Both the position numbers and the translations under genes were made by a program. Of a DNA stretch of 64,000 nucleotides, positions 1-10,596 are shown one piece after another. The stretch is taken from positions 3,596,501 to 3,660,500 of the forward strand of contig NC_087385.1 of the NCBI RefSeq assembly GCF_963675165.1, read 5' to 3'. Origin of the DNA: Halichondria panicea. Its lineage: Eukaryota; Porifera; Demospongiae; Suberitida; Halichondriidae. The first letter of the stretch is position 1, and each line of letters starts with the position of its first letter. The notes below the pieces were generated by a model. That model saw only the letters and a program-made list of their open reading frames with translations, was not told where the DNA came from and searched no databases.

Positions 1-181
1 TCTCTCCAGATATCGTAGAAGAAATGCTATAGTTGGTCTGTGTCTCCTGGGTGGAGTGCTGAGTGTGTATGGCTACTCCATGTTTGCCGTTAGACAGGAG
101 AGCTTAAACCTAGATGACATTGTAGACCCAAATGAAAATGTTTCAAACAATCCAGCACTGTTTGCTAGCAAATCAAAGTAG
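1..181 (+). CDS. COA3: COA3, C-terminal part (5' end outside window)
   Basis: The reading frame opens at base 2 and runs 59 codons to a TAG at 179-181. The peptide contains RRRNAIVGL followed by a hydrophobic stretch and VYGYSMFAVRQE. This matches the single membrane segment of COA3/CCDC56, which reads RNIVTGL...IYGYTFYSISQE in human as I remember it. COA3 is a small inner-mitochondrial-membrane factor that stabilises newly made COX1 during cytochrome c oxidase assembly. The start lies left of the window, so length cannot be checked. The tail after the membrane segment is acidic and Asn/Ser rich. It is convergent with the HNRNPU gene. COX20, a neighbour of HNRNPU in human, was considered and does not match. 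Confidence 0.85.
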   Translation, partial: LSRYRRRNAIVGLCLLGGVLSVYGYSMFAVRQESLNLDDIVDPNENVSNNPALFASKSK

Positions 182-538
182 TTTTGCTTTGTGCTTAATA
201 CATTCACGTTCATAAATAAAAATTGAACACATCGTATTAATTAATAGAGTGTGTTAGCAACTTCAGTATTATAGATCTGGAACATTGAGAGCAATATTTA
301 CATTCTGAAGAAGGTTTCAATTAGGTTGTGAATTGAAGTGGTGCAGTATATATATAATTATGCGTGTATAAAATCATACACACATGACGTACTGCTACTG
401 TGCGAGTGCAGGGGACATTAGAAAGAAAAAGTACAAAAGAGAAGTATACGTACGGACATCATGTGTACCTACATTGCTACAAGTAAAGTATTTCAGTCAA
501 AAAAGAGTACACATACATTTATATATTTTTGTTCAAAG
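182..538. other. Convergent intergenic spacer / 3' UTRs of COA3 and HNRNPU
   Basis: AT-rich sequence between two convergent genes. Apart from the COA3 poly(A) signal I see no coding potential or conserved element. It should hold both 3' UTRs. No clear AATAAA is visible on the minus strand for HNRNPU. Confidence 0.6.
215..220 (+). promoter_or_regulatory. Poly(A) signal of COA3
   Basis: AATAAA lies 34 bases after the COA3 stop codon, a normal place for cleavage and polyadenylation of a short 3' UTR. Confidence 0.6.
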
Positions 539-3500
539 TTAGTAACGGCCATAGTAACCACTACCTCTTCTTGGAGGGGTTTGTCCTCCATAGTTTCCTC
601 GATAATTTCCTGGACTACTATACGGGGATCGATAGTGCTGAGGAGGGCCACCATAAGGACCTCCCCTGGGATTGCCGTACATGGGAGGAGGTGGCGCAGG
701 AGTCCCATATTGATTGTAACGGGGAGTCCGTTGTTGATAGCCGTACGAGTTCCCTCCATAGCCATACTGACCACGAGGGCTGTAAGAGCTTCTATTTGAA
801 CCATATGAGCTGCAGTGTTGAGGGTACAGTAGTCACTGCTACGTAACAATCATATACTTAGTATAATTAATAGTATCGCTAAGAGTGCAATATGGGATTA
901 ATAGTACGAGTAACAAGCAATGGCAAGGATACTAATTGCACGAGGCGTAGCTGAGTGCTATTAATCCCTTATTGCACGAGTAGCGTACTATTGATTGTTA
1001 ATCGTTTGTGATGCAGTTTTAAGGACATTTTTAGCTGCAGTTTCAGTAAAAAAATTAGCCGCGGCCGTTATTCGAACGTGCGGTCGTCAAGGCAGTAATT
1101 GCAAGTCGTTAATGACGACGTGCAATTACTGATACGCGATTAATCACCGTACGAATCACAGTGAATAATAGGACAAGATGCGATTATTCAGAGATTAGCA
1201 TCTATCTATCGTACATTTATACCTGTTTTGGTGAGGAGAGTATCCTGAATATCCCCCACCCCGAGCTCCACTGCTACCTCTGTATTCGTAACGACTACCA
1301 CTGTTACCTCTGTATTCGTAACGACCCCTTTTTGACTGAGGGTAGGATGGAAGGCCCAGGGCATCCTCTCGATACTGCCTCACAATTTTCTCTGCCGCTA
1401 TCCCATATATGTCTGAGTAATTCACATCTTGGAAATGTTCACCTGCCTTAGGGATGTAAAAGTTTGCTGCAGAAACAGAAAGAGGACAATACCCATCAAA
1501 GTAAAGAACACAGTCATGTTAACATTCTTAACTATGCAAAGGGTAGCTAGCTACTAACGTGTAACGGGTATATATATTTGGCTATATAATTATAGCTGGC
1601 GATTCTTAATTTGACGATAACTGCATTGGCATTATCGATGACGTACAAAATTGTATATTATATTGTCGGCGATTTTTAATTTGGCAAATTTCACCTAGAT
1701 TTGCCAAATTGTCAAATTTATTCGGGGCCAAATATATCCGCTATACGGTATGCCATAAAAGTAACTATACCCTAGTAGAACAGAATAAATACATAATGAA
1801 GACCGAATAACTGCAGATCCTCATGCAAACTCATTTGACAAAGCAATGTTCAATGATATCATTTAAAAATCCAAGAAATCATTATTGTTTTGAAAATAGA
1901 GCCAGGAGTTACATGTACATGACAGTGTACAGATAGAAGCCTGAGTAGAAGCGCTATATACACATTATACATGTATACTGAGATGGACAGCACAACAAAT
2001 ATTATATATACAGTAGGCAGAGGCCAGTGCAGTTATTCAATCAACCACGCACAATAGAATGAATAATGGCGTGCGTGTGTGTGTGCATAATTATATACAG
2101 TACTGAGCATGAATCACAGACGATCAGGCAATAGTCCATAAAGCTTTCCCCCAGAATCCCACCATATTCATCAGAACCAGGAAAGTTGCCTACCACACAT
2201 GTCCTGTCGTAATCCTAGAAGACTGAAGCACAGAGTCTGGTCCAGGTTGTCAGTCGTAGATGTTATGCGAAGTTTGATGTGTTAGGTACAGACTATGGAA
2301 TACCAATCTACGAGAAGTTCAAAGCTGTATGTACACGTCCATCTTAATTGTTTGTAAAGATGGCTAAATAAGCTGTAAACATGCAGGCTCTGCTGACCAC
2401 ACTGTTACACGTACACTACAGGTATTTACAGGCCATCACTCTGTAGTAGGCAACTATTTGTGTTTGGGTCGGCATGTAATTCGTTAATAAATAAGCCATA
2501 ACTGTCATAAATGCACACAGTGACGCCCTGAGTCTACTCTAGTGCTGTACATGTATGCACTCGTCATCACAAGATTAAAAAGTAAAGAGAGTCCATCAAT
2601 GTCGGTGTGTTGGTTGCTGTCTTGAAAGAGAGGATCACAAATAACAATGCACAGAAAATACACATAACCGTAACTGTCGAGATAAGCGAGGTTTAGCTTT
2701 AGGCTCAATGCAACCAGATTTTTTGCTTTTATTACATGTACTTTGATGATCGTGTTCTGAGCACAAATGACTATAGATTTGTGTACAATGTAAGGCTTTT
2801 TTAATGCTGGAATTTTCACGTAAAATATAACTCAAAAATGTCACAGGACGATTTTTTTTTTACATGTACAGTATATACATGCTCACCAGAGCAAATGTAC
2901 AATGACAATTAATTTGGGTGATCTTGTTGCATACTAGGCCAAAAATCATGCGGACATGCTTGCACACACAAGAAACTTTGACCAAAAGTTAGACAAAAAA
3001 GTAAATGCATGTGCATGCTCACAAGTGCACAAGTGTATAGGCCATACTAAAGCAGCATAGTCAACTCACCCTTCATGGCATTGATAACGTCATCAGGAAG
3101 GGGACCGCCCATCTCCTCGTTTTTGAGACCAGTCCTCCTGCGTAGTTCATGATGAGGAGGGACCACCACCTCAGCCTTGTGTACGAAACCCTCAAAGTAC
3201 TTTATCTTACGCTCCTGGGCATTCCGATACACATTTGTCTGCAGTTGGAGACAAACATTGCAGTGGCTGTACAGACTTGATTTATAATCTAGGCCTAACA
3301 GTATCACATAGCTATAGAAGAATATAACAAATAAACGTGTAGATCAACCTGATCTATGATGTAGTTCCTGTTGTTCTTTGCAGCTAACAAAAAAAGCTTG
3401 TTGAGCATCTCAGTGGCATTCTTAATGAGAGCCTCGAACCGTGACTTGTAGTTTGCCTTTCTGCTCAGCCCAGACACCTTCATCCGCTCCATGATGAGGT

Positions 3501-6500
3501 TGGTCCCCAGAATTGTGTACCGCTTCTCAGGGTACCTTGTATAGAACAAGATAGCCCATTACAACTAAGCTGTCACAAAGTTTGTGTTACACATTGTACA
3601 GGTTAATGGGGAAAATACAAATATACTACAGAATGAGCACTCAGCAGTGTCCATGTATAGTCAGTGGATTACTTACTTGCTGCAGTGTTTCTCAGCCCAA
3701 GTGGTCTTTCCAGAGGCAGGCAACCCAACCATCATGATCACTTCACACTCAGCTACTGATTTAGGTGCCTGAAGTATTCAACAGTAGTACGTATGAGCAA
3801 CATCACTAGACTTTAGTAAGGGCACATTTAATGTAAAATATGTCTTATTCACAGTGGCCACACGATATTAGGCATCTGCCAACAGCCACAAAAAGATGGT
3901 GGAATTGTCTAGGTAAGGTTACTAACACAGTATACCTGTGGCGCTGAAACCCTGCACTCCTCAGCAGCAGCCTGAATCAAGGCGTATCCTTCTACTCCCT
4001 CAGCCTCACACCACGGATCCCCCCCAAAGTTGATACTGAAGGCAACATTTTTGGTGGAAACACATGGGAAGAATGCTTCACCAGACAAAGACTCCTCTAA
4101 GGTAAAGGCTACACTCAGATCACAGCTGTTCTTGGAGAAGGATATTGTAGCAGGAGAATTCTCAAGGTCCTAGAATAAGAATATAGATGTGTACATACAT
4201 GACTTGTAGTGATACACATCTTCTACGTGTACAGTATGTTATGTTTGTAAAAATCGCACCAGGAAGCAGCCAATGACATCTCCTGGTCCATAAGACTCAG
4301 CATAGCTCTCAAACACGTTATTGACAACCTTCTTCCCAGTACTCCCGAATCCAAACGAGTGGTTGTCCTCTCCTAGCCCTTTGGAGTCATCTAATGTCCA
4401 ACCAACCCTACAGAGAAGTTCAAAAATGTTGACCCATGTCAAATCCAATAATTATTATTTAGTCATACCTTGCAGGGAATGTTTGAGCACTATTTAGTTT
4501 TTTGGCTAGGACAGAGTCTGTCCCGACCAATCAGATCTATTAATTAACAGCAATAAAGAATGACAAGAAGCGTACTGAATTTCATGCATTCTACGTAAAT
4601 AGGATGCATTTATAGTGCGCGTCAGCCTACTGATAGTCTAGTGCAAAGCTCTTCTTGTCCTTTAGCAAAATTCTTACAAGCCACAAAATTTTAGCTGCTA
4701 TGCTCATAAACACTCCATGGACATCACGTTTTAATAGCTATCGATTGACAAGAAGTCTCTGTGCTTTGAAGGTAAGATAAGCTTTGAGGTAACATCGAAA
4801 GAAGAACGAGAGGAAAGGTATTGAGGTATTGCATAAAAGGAACTGTCAATAGACCAAAATCTTTTCTCTAGGATGGTAGCTACATCTACAATATGTATAT
4901 ACAGGGTGTCATACAGGGGGGAAAGGGGGATATCCCCCCCCTAGCTCCAATTTCCCCCCCTTTTCAATTATGACTGAGTGTCCATAGCTGGGTATTGAAA
5001 TCACAGTCGACCTTTTTTTAGCAACATTTTCTCCTCTACTTCAAAATCCTGTATGACACCCTGATATATTTATATTGTACATTTTCGTGGGGCAAAATAT
5101 TCGTGGTGTTCGTGGTTGAAGCTCTGACCACGAATATTTTACCCACGAATGAACGACCTTGCCTACCTTTACCTGCAGTGCAAGCAGCAACCAAGAAAAT
5201 ATTCAACCACGAATGTGTTGCCCCCCCCCCGAAAATTACCTTATACACACATGTGTACTAGAATGAAAGCATACATGTACATGTATACTAGAAAAAACCA
5301 GCCTTAGAGCTGGCGTACTTAAAATAAGGTTTATTATGCTTAAAAACCAGGAAATATATACAGCACTGCACTGCAAGCGAACTATAGCCATATAACAGTA
5401 GATGTACAGCTAGCAGTGCAGTTCTGTGATTCCCTGTTTAATGAGTTACGTGTAATTAAGGTATCTACATTGTAGCTTGATGAGCTATACTATATGACAC
5501 ACAAAGAGTTATTTCGAGCATGCATATACCTGATGCATATACCTGATGGCGTGTGGATGTTCCTCCGTTTCTGGGAGTTCAACACTCACATTCTCTTCTA
5601 TTTTCACTTCATAGTAATAGCGGCCACCTTTGACCCCAGATGAGCCTCGTGTTGTTGCCCATAACCTAGCGAATCCCTGCTCTGAGAGACCACACCCACC
5701 TAAACCATCCTCTCTGATATCGAAGAACAGGTCAGAGGTGTCTGCAATTAACAGGCAACTTACGTACAATTTTTCACATGCATACTGTAATACATACACA
5801 TGCAACAGTACATGTACTCACACTTGTGCAGAGTGACAATACTAGCATCTTCTGGAGGCTGAAACTTGGAATCCATAAGCACTTGGCTGTCATCAAATGA
5901 ATCCGGCTCTTCAGGGTCAGGGGCTCGGGATGGGTCTGACTTGGTCTGTTCAGTTTTCACAGGGTGCTCAACGTCATGAGACCTCTTGGTACCAATTTGG
6001 GCAGACTCAGATTGATCCTGTCCATTCTCAGACTGGATAAAAAGAGAAGCAGCACTATGCACATAAGTAGTAGTACACGTACATGTCACGCACATGTGTA
6101 CAATAAGTACATGTAAAGACTCGTGAGTTACCACTGTTGCATGTTTCAAACACTGAAATATGCACACCATAAGAGCAAACCTTGGCCATAGTATCGGAGC
6201 TATCGGTTTCCATCTTCTGCTCCTCCAGCTCTGTTTTGACTAAACTCTCCTTAACCACAGGTGCATCACACGTTTCTACTGAGGAAAACCCAATCAATTA
6301 CTAACACACATATTAAAAACAATGTAGGTAGAGACAAGCAAGTAAATGCCGTAGAAATGAAACACCACAAGGTGCTGATGCCTTGGTGGAGGCGGCAGTA
6401 TGACACTAGCAGAAAGCTACTAGCTACATGTATTAAATACATGATACATGCACCTTGATCACACATGATGTACAATGGACATTGCAGGAAATGCTGCAAA

Positions 6501-9000
6501 ATAGTGAGAAATGATCGACCATAATTGTTGCTAGAAATAATGCTGATTTCCATAATTAATGGCTGCTGAACAGTAGCTTTGCAGCTTTTTTCTCACTCTT
6601 GAAGCTACCAATAGCTAGCGTTTTAGTGCAGAGCTAACTACTAAGTAGGTCCAGTAACATTCCATGGACAAGTTGTGCTACATGTACGTCACATTCTGAA
6701 AAGGCTGCAATGGCATTTTCAAGTAAGCAAAACTAGGTACAGTAGAACCTCGCTAATCTGAATAGAGCCAGACCAGACCCCATCCGAATACATGAAATTT
6801 CCGGATTAACGGATGTCATTAATTGATTATGAATATCATTAACGAACACACTTTTGTACATGTATTATGATATTACTGTGGCCAGAAGGGAAGCTGCTAG
6901 CTAGAATAGTATTTTATCTCAACTTTCTCTCCAATACAGTGAGTCTTGTGAATCTCTCTTTGTTTTCTTTGCAGTGGTCATTGTCTTGAGTGAGGTATCG
7001 AGCAGTTATTAATAGCTGATTCAGCAAAGCAAGTTAAATTGCGTATGCGCAGAAGTCTATTCTACTGACAGCCCCTCCTCTTTTCAGTTTGCTATTTTGT
7101 CCGGATTTGCGAGGTTTCAGACTAAAGGGGTCCGGATTAGTGAGGTTCTACTGTATAACTCGAAAACGAAGCATTATTTTGCAAATCCACAATATGAAAT
7201 CCAAGAAAACATGACTAGAAGCCTGTACAAGCTTCTACTTGCATTTCATTGATCCCTGCATGAGCAGCCGTAGCAGTCTACAGACAGACACACAAACACA
7301 CTACCGTATACCTCGCTTGTGTGTGCGCACCCGAGGCTGAACAATAGTGTGCATGCTTAATAATGTGGTCAATAGAGCATCACACCTCTGGGTTCACAAT
7401 ACAATATGAAATAAATTATGTGGGGTCATATCAAAATAGAGAGGCAAAGGTACATGTAGTAGCATTAATAAGCTTAGAGGAATTGTAAGTGGCTAAATAA
7501 CCTCTCTATAACCTGTACAAAAAATTAATATTTAAGCCTCAAAATAAGAATACGATTATTAAGAATACGATTATAATCAGGACCGGAACAACGACAGGCT
7601 TACCAGCTGATTTTTCTTCAGCTTTAGGTAGGTTCTCAGCACCTCCATCAGAGAGTGCACTAATATCAGCATCTGGTGCAACAGCAGCATCTCCTTCAAG
7701 ATTAACAGTGGTGTCAGTAGCACTGTCAGGGATAACGTCATTTGCACTACTGGCATCAACCTTTGTGGTGTCGTCCTCTGGCGTAGGCTGGTTCACACCA
7801 GTGTATACTTTAGGAGTGGGCTCAGTAGTGGTTGTATCCATGTCAGCTACCGGCTCGGCTTGCTCTGGTTCTGACGGAACAGGCTCAGAAGGTTCCTGCT
7901 GAGTCTCTGGCTTTATATCTGACTGTGCACCTGAACGAGAGAACCAGATAAGGTCATGACAGATGTGTGATGGTGAATGATTTACCAAAGATGACTCTAT
8001 GAGTAGTCTTACACATGCACGGTTACACGGTCTACAATGAAACGTACATGCATGTTTGTATACTTTTTCACTTATTGCGATATTTCCACACAAACTTTTT
8101 TGGAAAACACTTTTTAGGGCGATCAACCACCACGGAGAAAACAGCATACAACTCAAGATTTACAAAGAGCCGCTACTTTAAGGAATCCCCACCCAGGCAT
8201 AAAGCCTTGACTGTATGCATAGCGCATGGATTATTTATAGCATATCCGGCCTCTCACTCAATTTTGCCTAGTACATTGTGCATAATGATTTGAATGCCCT
8301 CAACTTGGCATATTTTACAAGTGCGCTGCACTGCACTGCATGATAATAAATTATTGTCTTTTAGTCCTATTGTTTTACATATTATACTTCAGTCTTGCAC
8401 AGTTCCATACCTTCTTGCTCTTCTTGCTGCACTGCTTCTACGTTAGGCTCCTCCTCCATCTGGGTCTCAGCATTACCCTCAGGTACTTCAGCCTCAGCCG
8501 CTCTACCCTCACCCTCAGCAGACTGTTCCTCAGTGGGCTGGTCTTCCGCGACACCCTCAATCTCAGCAGATTGTTCCTCAGTGGACTGGTGTTCTGGGAC
8601 ACCCTCACCCTCAGCAGACTGTTCCTCAGTGGGCTGGTCCTCCGGGACACCCTCACTGTCAACAGATTTTTCCTCAGTAGGCTGATCCTCCGGTACACTC
8701 TCATCCTCCTTGCGTCGATTGAAACAATTTGATTAGAACTGCTAATTATGTTAAACATGTTAAAATGTAGTGTGTTTTAAATAGAAAACTTAGGGTTTAC
8801 ATTTCAGTTTTTGAATTACCTAGGCTATACAATTTAAATAGCCAATAACTATAACTCACTTCTATTTCGTTGGACATTGCTTCTTGCAATCTCTGGGCAA
8901 GAACAGACTTTACACCAGCTGTAGTAAGTCCACGTTTTTTGAGCTCTTCTCTGAGTTCAACAACTTTTAACTTGGAAACATACGCTTCTATGTCTTCCAT
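539..9000 (-). CDS. HNRNPU: hnRNP U / SAF-A-like nuclear RNA- and DNA-binding protein (872 aa)
   Basis: Coding exons in transcript order: 9000-8860, 8708-8411, 7930-7604, 6278-6181, 6032-5822, 5741-5543, 4407-4260, 4169-3936, 3768-3677, 3535-3349, 3238-3070, 1466-1223, 809-539. They sum to 873 codons including TAA. Domains in family order: SAP DNA-binding motif (about residues 5-45); long acidic Glu/Pro/Thr-rich region (48-350) with four 16-residue repeats; SPRY (about 358-550, with RVGWTLDD and [10 protein letters not shown]); P-loop kinase-like domain (555-710) with Walker [10 protein letters not shown] at 567-575, YTILGTN and NYIIDQTNVY; then a Gly/Tyr/Arg tail with few RGG boxes, ending GYYGRY. 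The family binds scaffold-attached DNA and nascent RNA and affects chromatin structure and splicing. Human HNRNPU is of similar length (about 825 aa). HNRNPUL paralogues share this order, so the exact orthologue is not fixed. Exon boundaries were read by eye. Confidence 0.93.
1223..1466 (-). other. HNRNPU: HNRNPU exon 12 with tandem RYEYRG repeat
   Basis: This exon joins the kinase-like domain ([15 protein letters not shown], like NFTLPEVAECFDEI in human) to the Gly-rich tail. Near 1270-1326 a 30-base unit is duplicated in tandem, giving [10 protein letters not shown] then [10 protein letters not shown]. It shows growth of the low-complexity tail by unit duplication. Confidence 0.8.
1586..1750. 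mobile_element. MITE-like element with CGCTATACGGTA-type right end
   Basis: Inside the 1.6 kb HNRNPU intron 11. The left part has TATAGCTGGCGATT and TTTGACGAT. The right part has a matching GGCGATTTTTAATTTGGC block and ends in CCGCTATACGGTA. The end motif is shared with several other short elements in the window. Boundaries are approximate. Confidence 0.45.
5060..5240. mobile_element. MITE-like inverted repeat (TTTTCGTGGG...CCCCCGAAAA)
   Basis: In HNRNPU intron 6. It contains internal complementary blocks such as CGTGGGGCAAAATATTCGTG, ACCACGAATATTTTACCCAC and AATATTCAACCACGAAT, and ends in a C-run followed by GAAAATTACC. It resembles other TTTTCG-containing short inverted-repeat elements here. 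Edges are approximate. Confidence 0.45.
6740..7153. mobile_element. 414-bp TA-flanked MITE, pogo/Tigger-like ends
   Basis: It starts CAGTAGAACCTCGCTAATC and ends with the complementary GGATTAGTGAGGTTCTACTG. It is flanked on both sides by TA (6738-6739 and 7154-7155), the target duplication expected of Tc1/mariner-pogo elements. There is no transposase frame, so it is non-autonomous. It lies in HNRNPU intron 3. A longer relative with the same ends is at 16717-17397. Confidence 0.75.
8505..8696 (-). repeat. Four tandem 48-bp coding repeats in HNRNPU acidic domain
   Basis: Exon 2 contains four consecutive 16-codon units with consensus [16 protein letters not shown]. Individual units differ by a few residues (for example [16 protein letters not shown]). 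The units are acidic with regularly spaced Thr/Ser, and sit just after the SAP motif where vertebrate hnRNP U is also acidic but not obviously periodic. Confidence 0.9.
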
Positions 9001-9136
9001 GTTGTACTAGAAATAATAGGTACTAGGTGTAGCTAGAATCCTCCGACAGTTTTAATATTCAGGCAGGTATTTTGCGCTTGCATGTATTTTAATGGTTGAT
9101 AACCTTTCACCTCCTAGTCCACACAAAATTAATGTG

Positions 9137-9148
9137 TGCGCATGCGCA
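9137..9148. promoter_or_regulatory. NRF1-type palindrome
   Basis: TGCGCATGCGCA is a perfect match to the known NRF1 site (YGCGCAYGCGCR). It lies midway between the two divergent start codons. Similar cores occur inside repeats elsewhere in the window, so the motif alone is not proof of function. Confidence 0.6.
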
Positions 9149-9178
9149 TCACTCCATCAGGTTGCCAAGAAACAAGAA

Positions 9179-9190
9179 CAAAATGGCGGC
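9179..9190 (+). promoter_or_regulatory. YY1-type motif / tiny upstream ORF
   Basis: CAAAATGGCGGC is the long YY1 consensus often found just downstream of animal transcription starts. Its ATG opens a three-codon upstream frame (Met-Ala-Ala-stop) about 50 bases before the chosen EFCAB2 start, which could slightly damp translation. Confidence 0.5.
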
Positions 9191-9238
9191 ATAGTAAGTA
9201 AGACAGCCTCATTTCCATTCCATGAGACGCAAAAAATA

Positions 9239-9981
9239 ATGACAGACAAAACTGAAGAAACAGTGGAAGGTACACCCCTTATCGAGAAGGATCCCGTCCT
9301 TGTTGACATCAATAAGAAAATAGTAGAAGCATTTGATATTTTTGATCATGAGAGCAACAAGACAGCCGATGTGAGGTACGTACGTACATACGTAAATCAT
9401 ATATCTATGTGCATATGCGTACATGTAGGAGGTCAACATTGTTAATAATGCATAAAATAACATAGACAAACTGTCATTTTCGGAATAAGAACAAAAACAG
9501 CACTCATTTTTAATACCTTTCCTCCCTGCATGTATAAAATAGAGAAGTTGGCACAATCATACGATCTCTGGGTTGTTACCCTTCAGAAGCTGAGCTCCAG
9601 GATATGATTCAAGAGGTTGAGGAAGAAGAACCCACTGGCTTCATACGTCTTGACAAATTTCAGCCAATGATGGCCAGAGTAATGCTAGAAAAAAGGTTTG
9701 TTTTCCTTTAATTATTTTATTGTTACTCTCATTGACATTGTGCACACAGGTATCAACCTTCTTCAGAAGAAATTATACTAAAAGCGTTTGAGGTCTTAGA
9801 CCAAGATCGAAAGTCATATCTAACTGAAGTAGAGCTAAAGAAGTTCATGACTGAAGAAGGCGAAGCCTTTACGCCTGAAGAGTTGGAAGAGTTTCTCACA
9901 GCTGCTGTAGACCAGGAGAAAGGTGTGGTGCAGTACAGGGAATTTGTAACAACAATGTTACCTGATTCAGAACAAAATTGA
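9239..9981 (+). CDS. EFCAB2: EFCAB2 / DRC8, nexin-dynein regulatory complex EF-hand protein (173 aa)
   Basis: Three coding exons: 9239-9375, 9543-9695, 9750-9981 (522 nt, TGA at 9979). The protein reads AFDIFDHESNKTADVREVGTI, then RSLGCYPSEAELQDMI, VEEEEPTGFIRLDKF and AFEVLDQDRKSYLTEVE. This tracks human EFCAB2 almost residue for residue. It is a small calmodulin-like protein. The last EF-hand loop keeps D at positions 1 and 3 and E at 12, while the first loop is degenerate. EFCAB2 is DRC8, a subunit of the nexin-dynein regulatory complex that links outer doublets in motile cilia. The start was chosen at 9239 because the length then matches the family. An in-frame upstream ATG at 9092 would add 49 unlike residues running through the promoter. 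Confidence 0.93.
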
Positions 9982-10596
9982 AGTATTTTCATTCATTTGT
10001 TTATATGTTCACGCAATTTTCTCATTATTTTATGACTTTTCATTTGTATATTAATTTTACACTGTCGGGTGTACATGACTTTTACATGTACACAGTGAAG
10101 TAAGGTACATTATGTGACATTTTATGTGGAACAATTATTTGTACAACATAATGAGAAATGTTGGTTGTGTATGTAAAGATCTACAAAGTACATGCAGGTT
10201 CTAATTTCTATGGGAGGAGCTCTGGTGCAGTACAATCAGAAGACTGGTACTGTAACCAGGGTCGCTGGAGAAGTCATGCGGCTAGCCTCGACTCCAGCCC
10301 CTTGAATAGTGGCCTTTTTCAGCGGCTTGGAATCGAGGCTATCATGCAGCCGGCTGTGACAAAAATCAATCACCTAGATATTATATATATAGGATCAGAC
10401 ACTGAGTTTAATATGCTAGCTCGTTTTTTGAGGTCCATCCCCTCTAGATCTAGGTGCTGGAGAGCTAGCTCCAGTGATAGTGTCAAGCAGGATCAACTAG
10501 GAATAAAAGGTGCACAGTTTTCACAGTTTTTGTTGTATAATAATACTGTAAAATAAAATAAATTATAATATAAATGTCCATGTTTGATACAATACA
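9982..10596. other. Spacer between EFCAB2 and MOCS1 with a small foldback
   Basis: No convincing exon. At about 10270-10353 an imperfect inverted repeat occurs: GCGGCTAGCCTCGACTCCAG pairs with CTTGGAATCGAGGCTATC. A related sequence appears in the MOCS1 intron near 12290. The rest is AT-rich and should hold the EFCAB2 3' UTR and the MOCS1 promoter. Confidence 0.5.

Larger units (their letters stand above)
9001..9238. promoter_or_regulatory. Bidirectional promoter region of HNRNPU (-) and EFCAB2 (+)
   Basis: Only 238 bases separate the two start codons, so both promoters and 5' UTRs must fit here unless upstream non-coding exons exist. It contains a perfect NRF1-type palindrome and a YY1-type CAAAATGGCGGC. 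Both motifs are typical of TATA-less animal housekeeping promoters. No TATA box stands out. Confidence 0.75.

Noticed and set aside
1-181. COX20 rather than COA3
   Set aside because: COX20 borders HNRNPU in human, so it was tempting. The peptide (RRRNAIVGL, VYGYSMFAVRQE) matches COA3 and not COX20.
9092-9238. Upstream in-frame ATG of EFCAB2 at 9092
   Set aside because: It would add residues encoded by the promoter motifs and make the protein longer than the family; the start at 9239 fits better.
10158-10556. 132-codon open frame as the first exon of MOCS1
   Set aside because: It spans an inverted repeat that recurs in the MOCS1 intron and has no mitochondrial-targeting character or family similarity.
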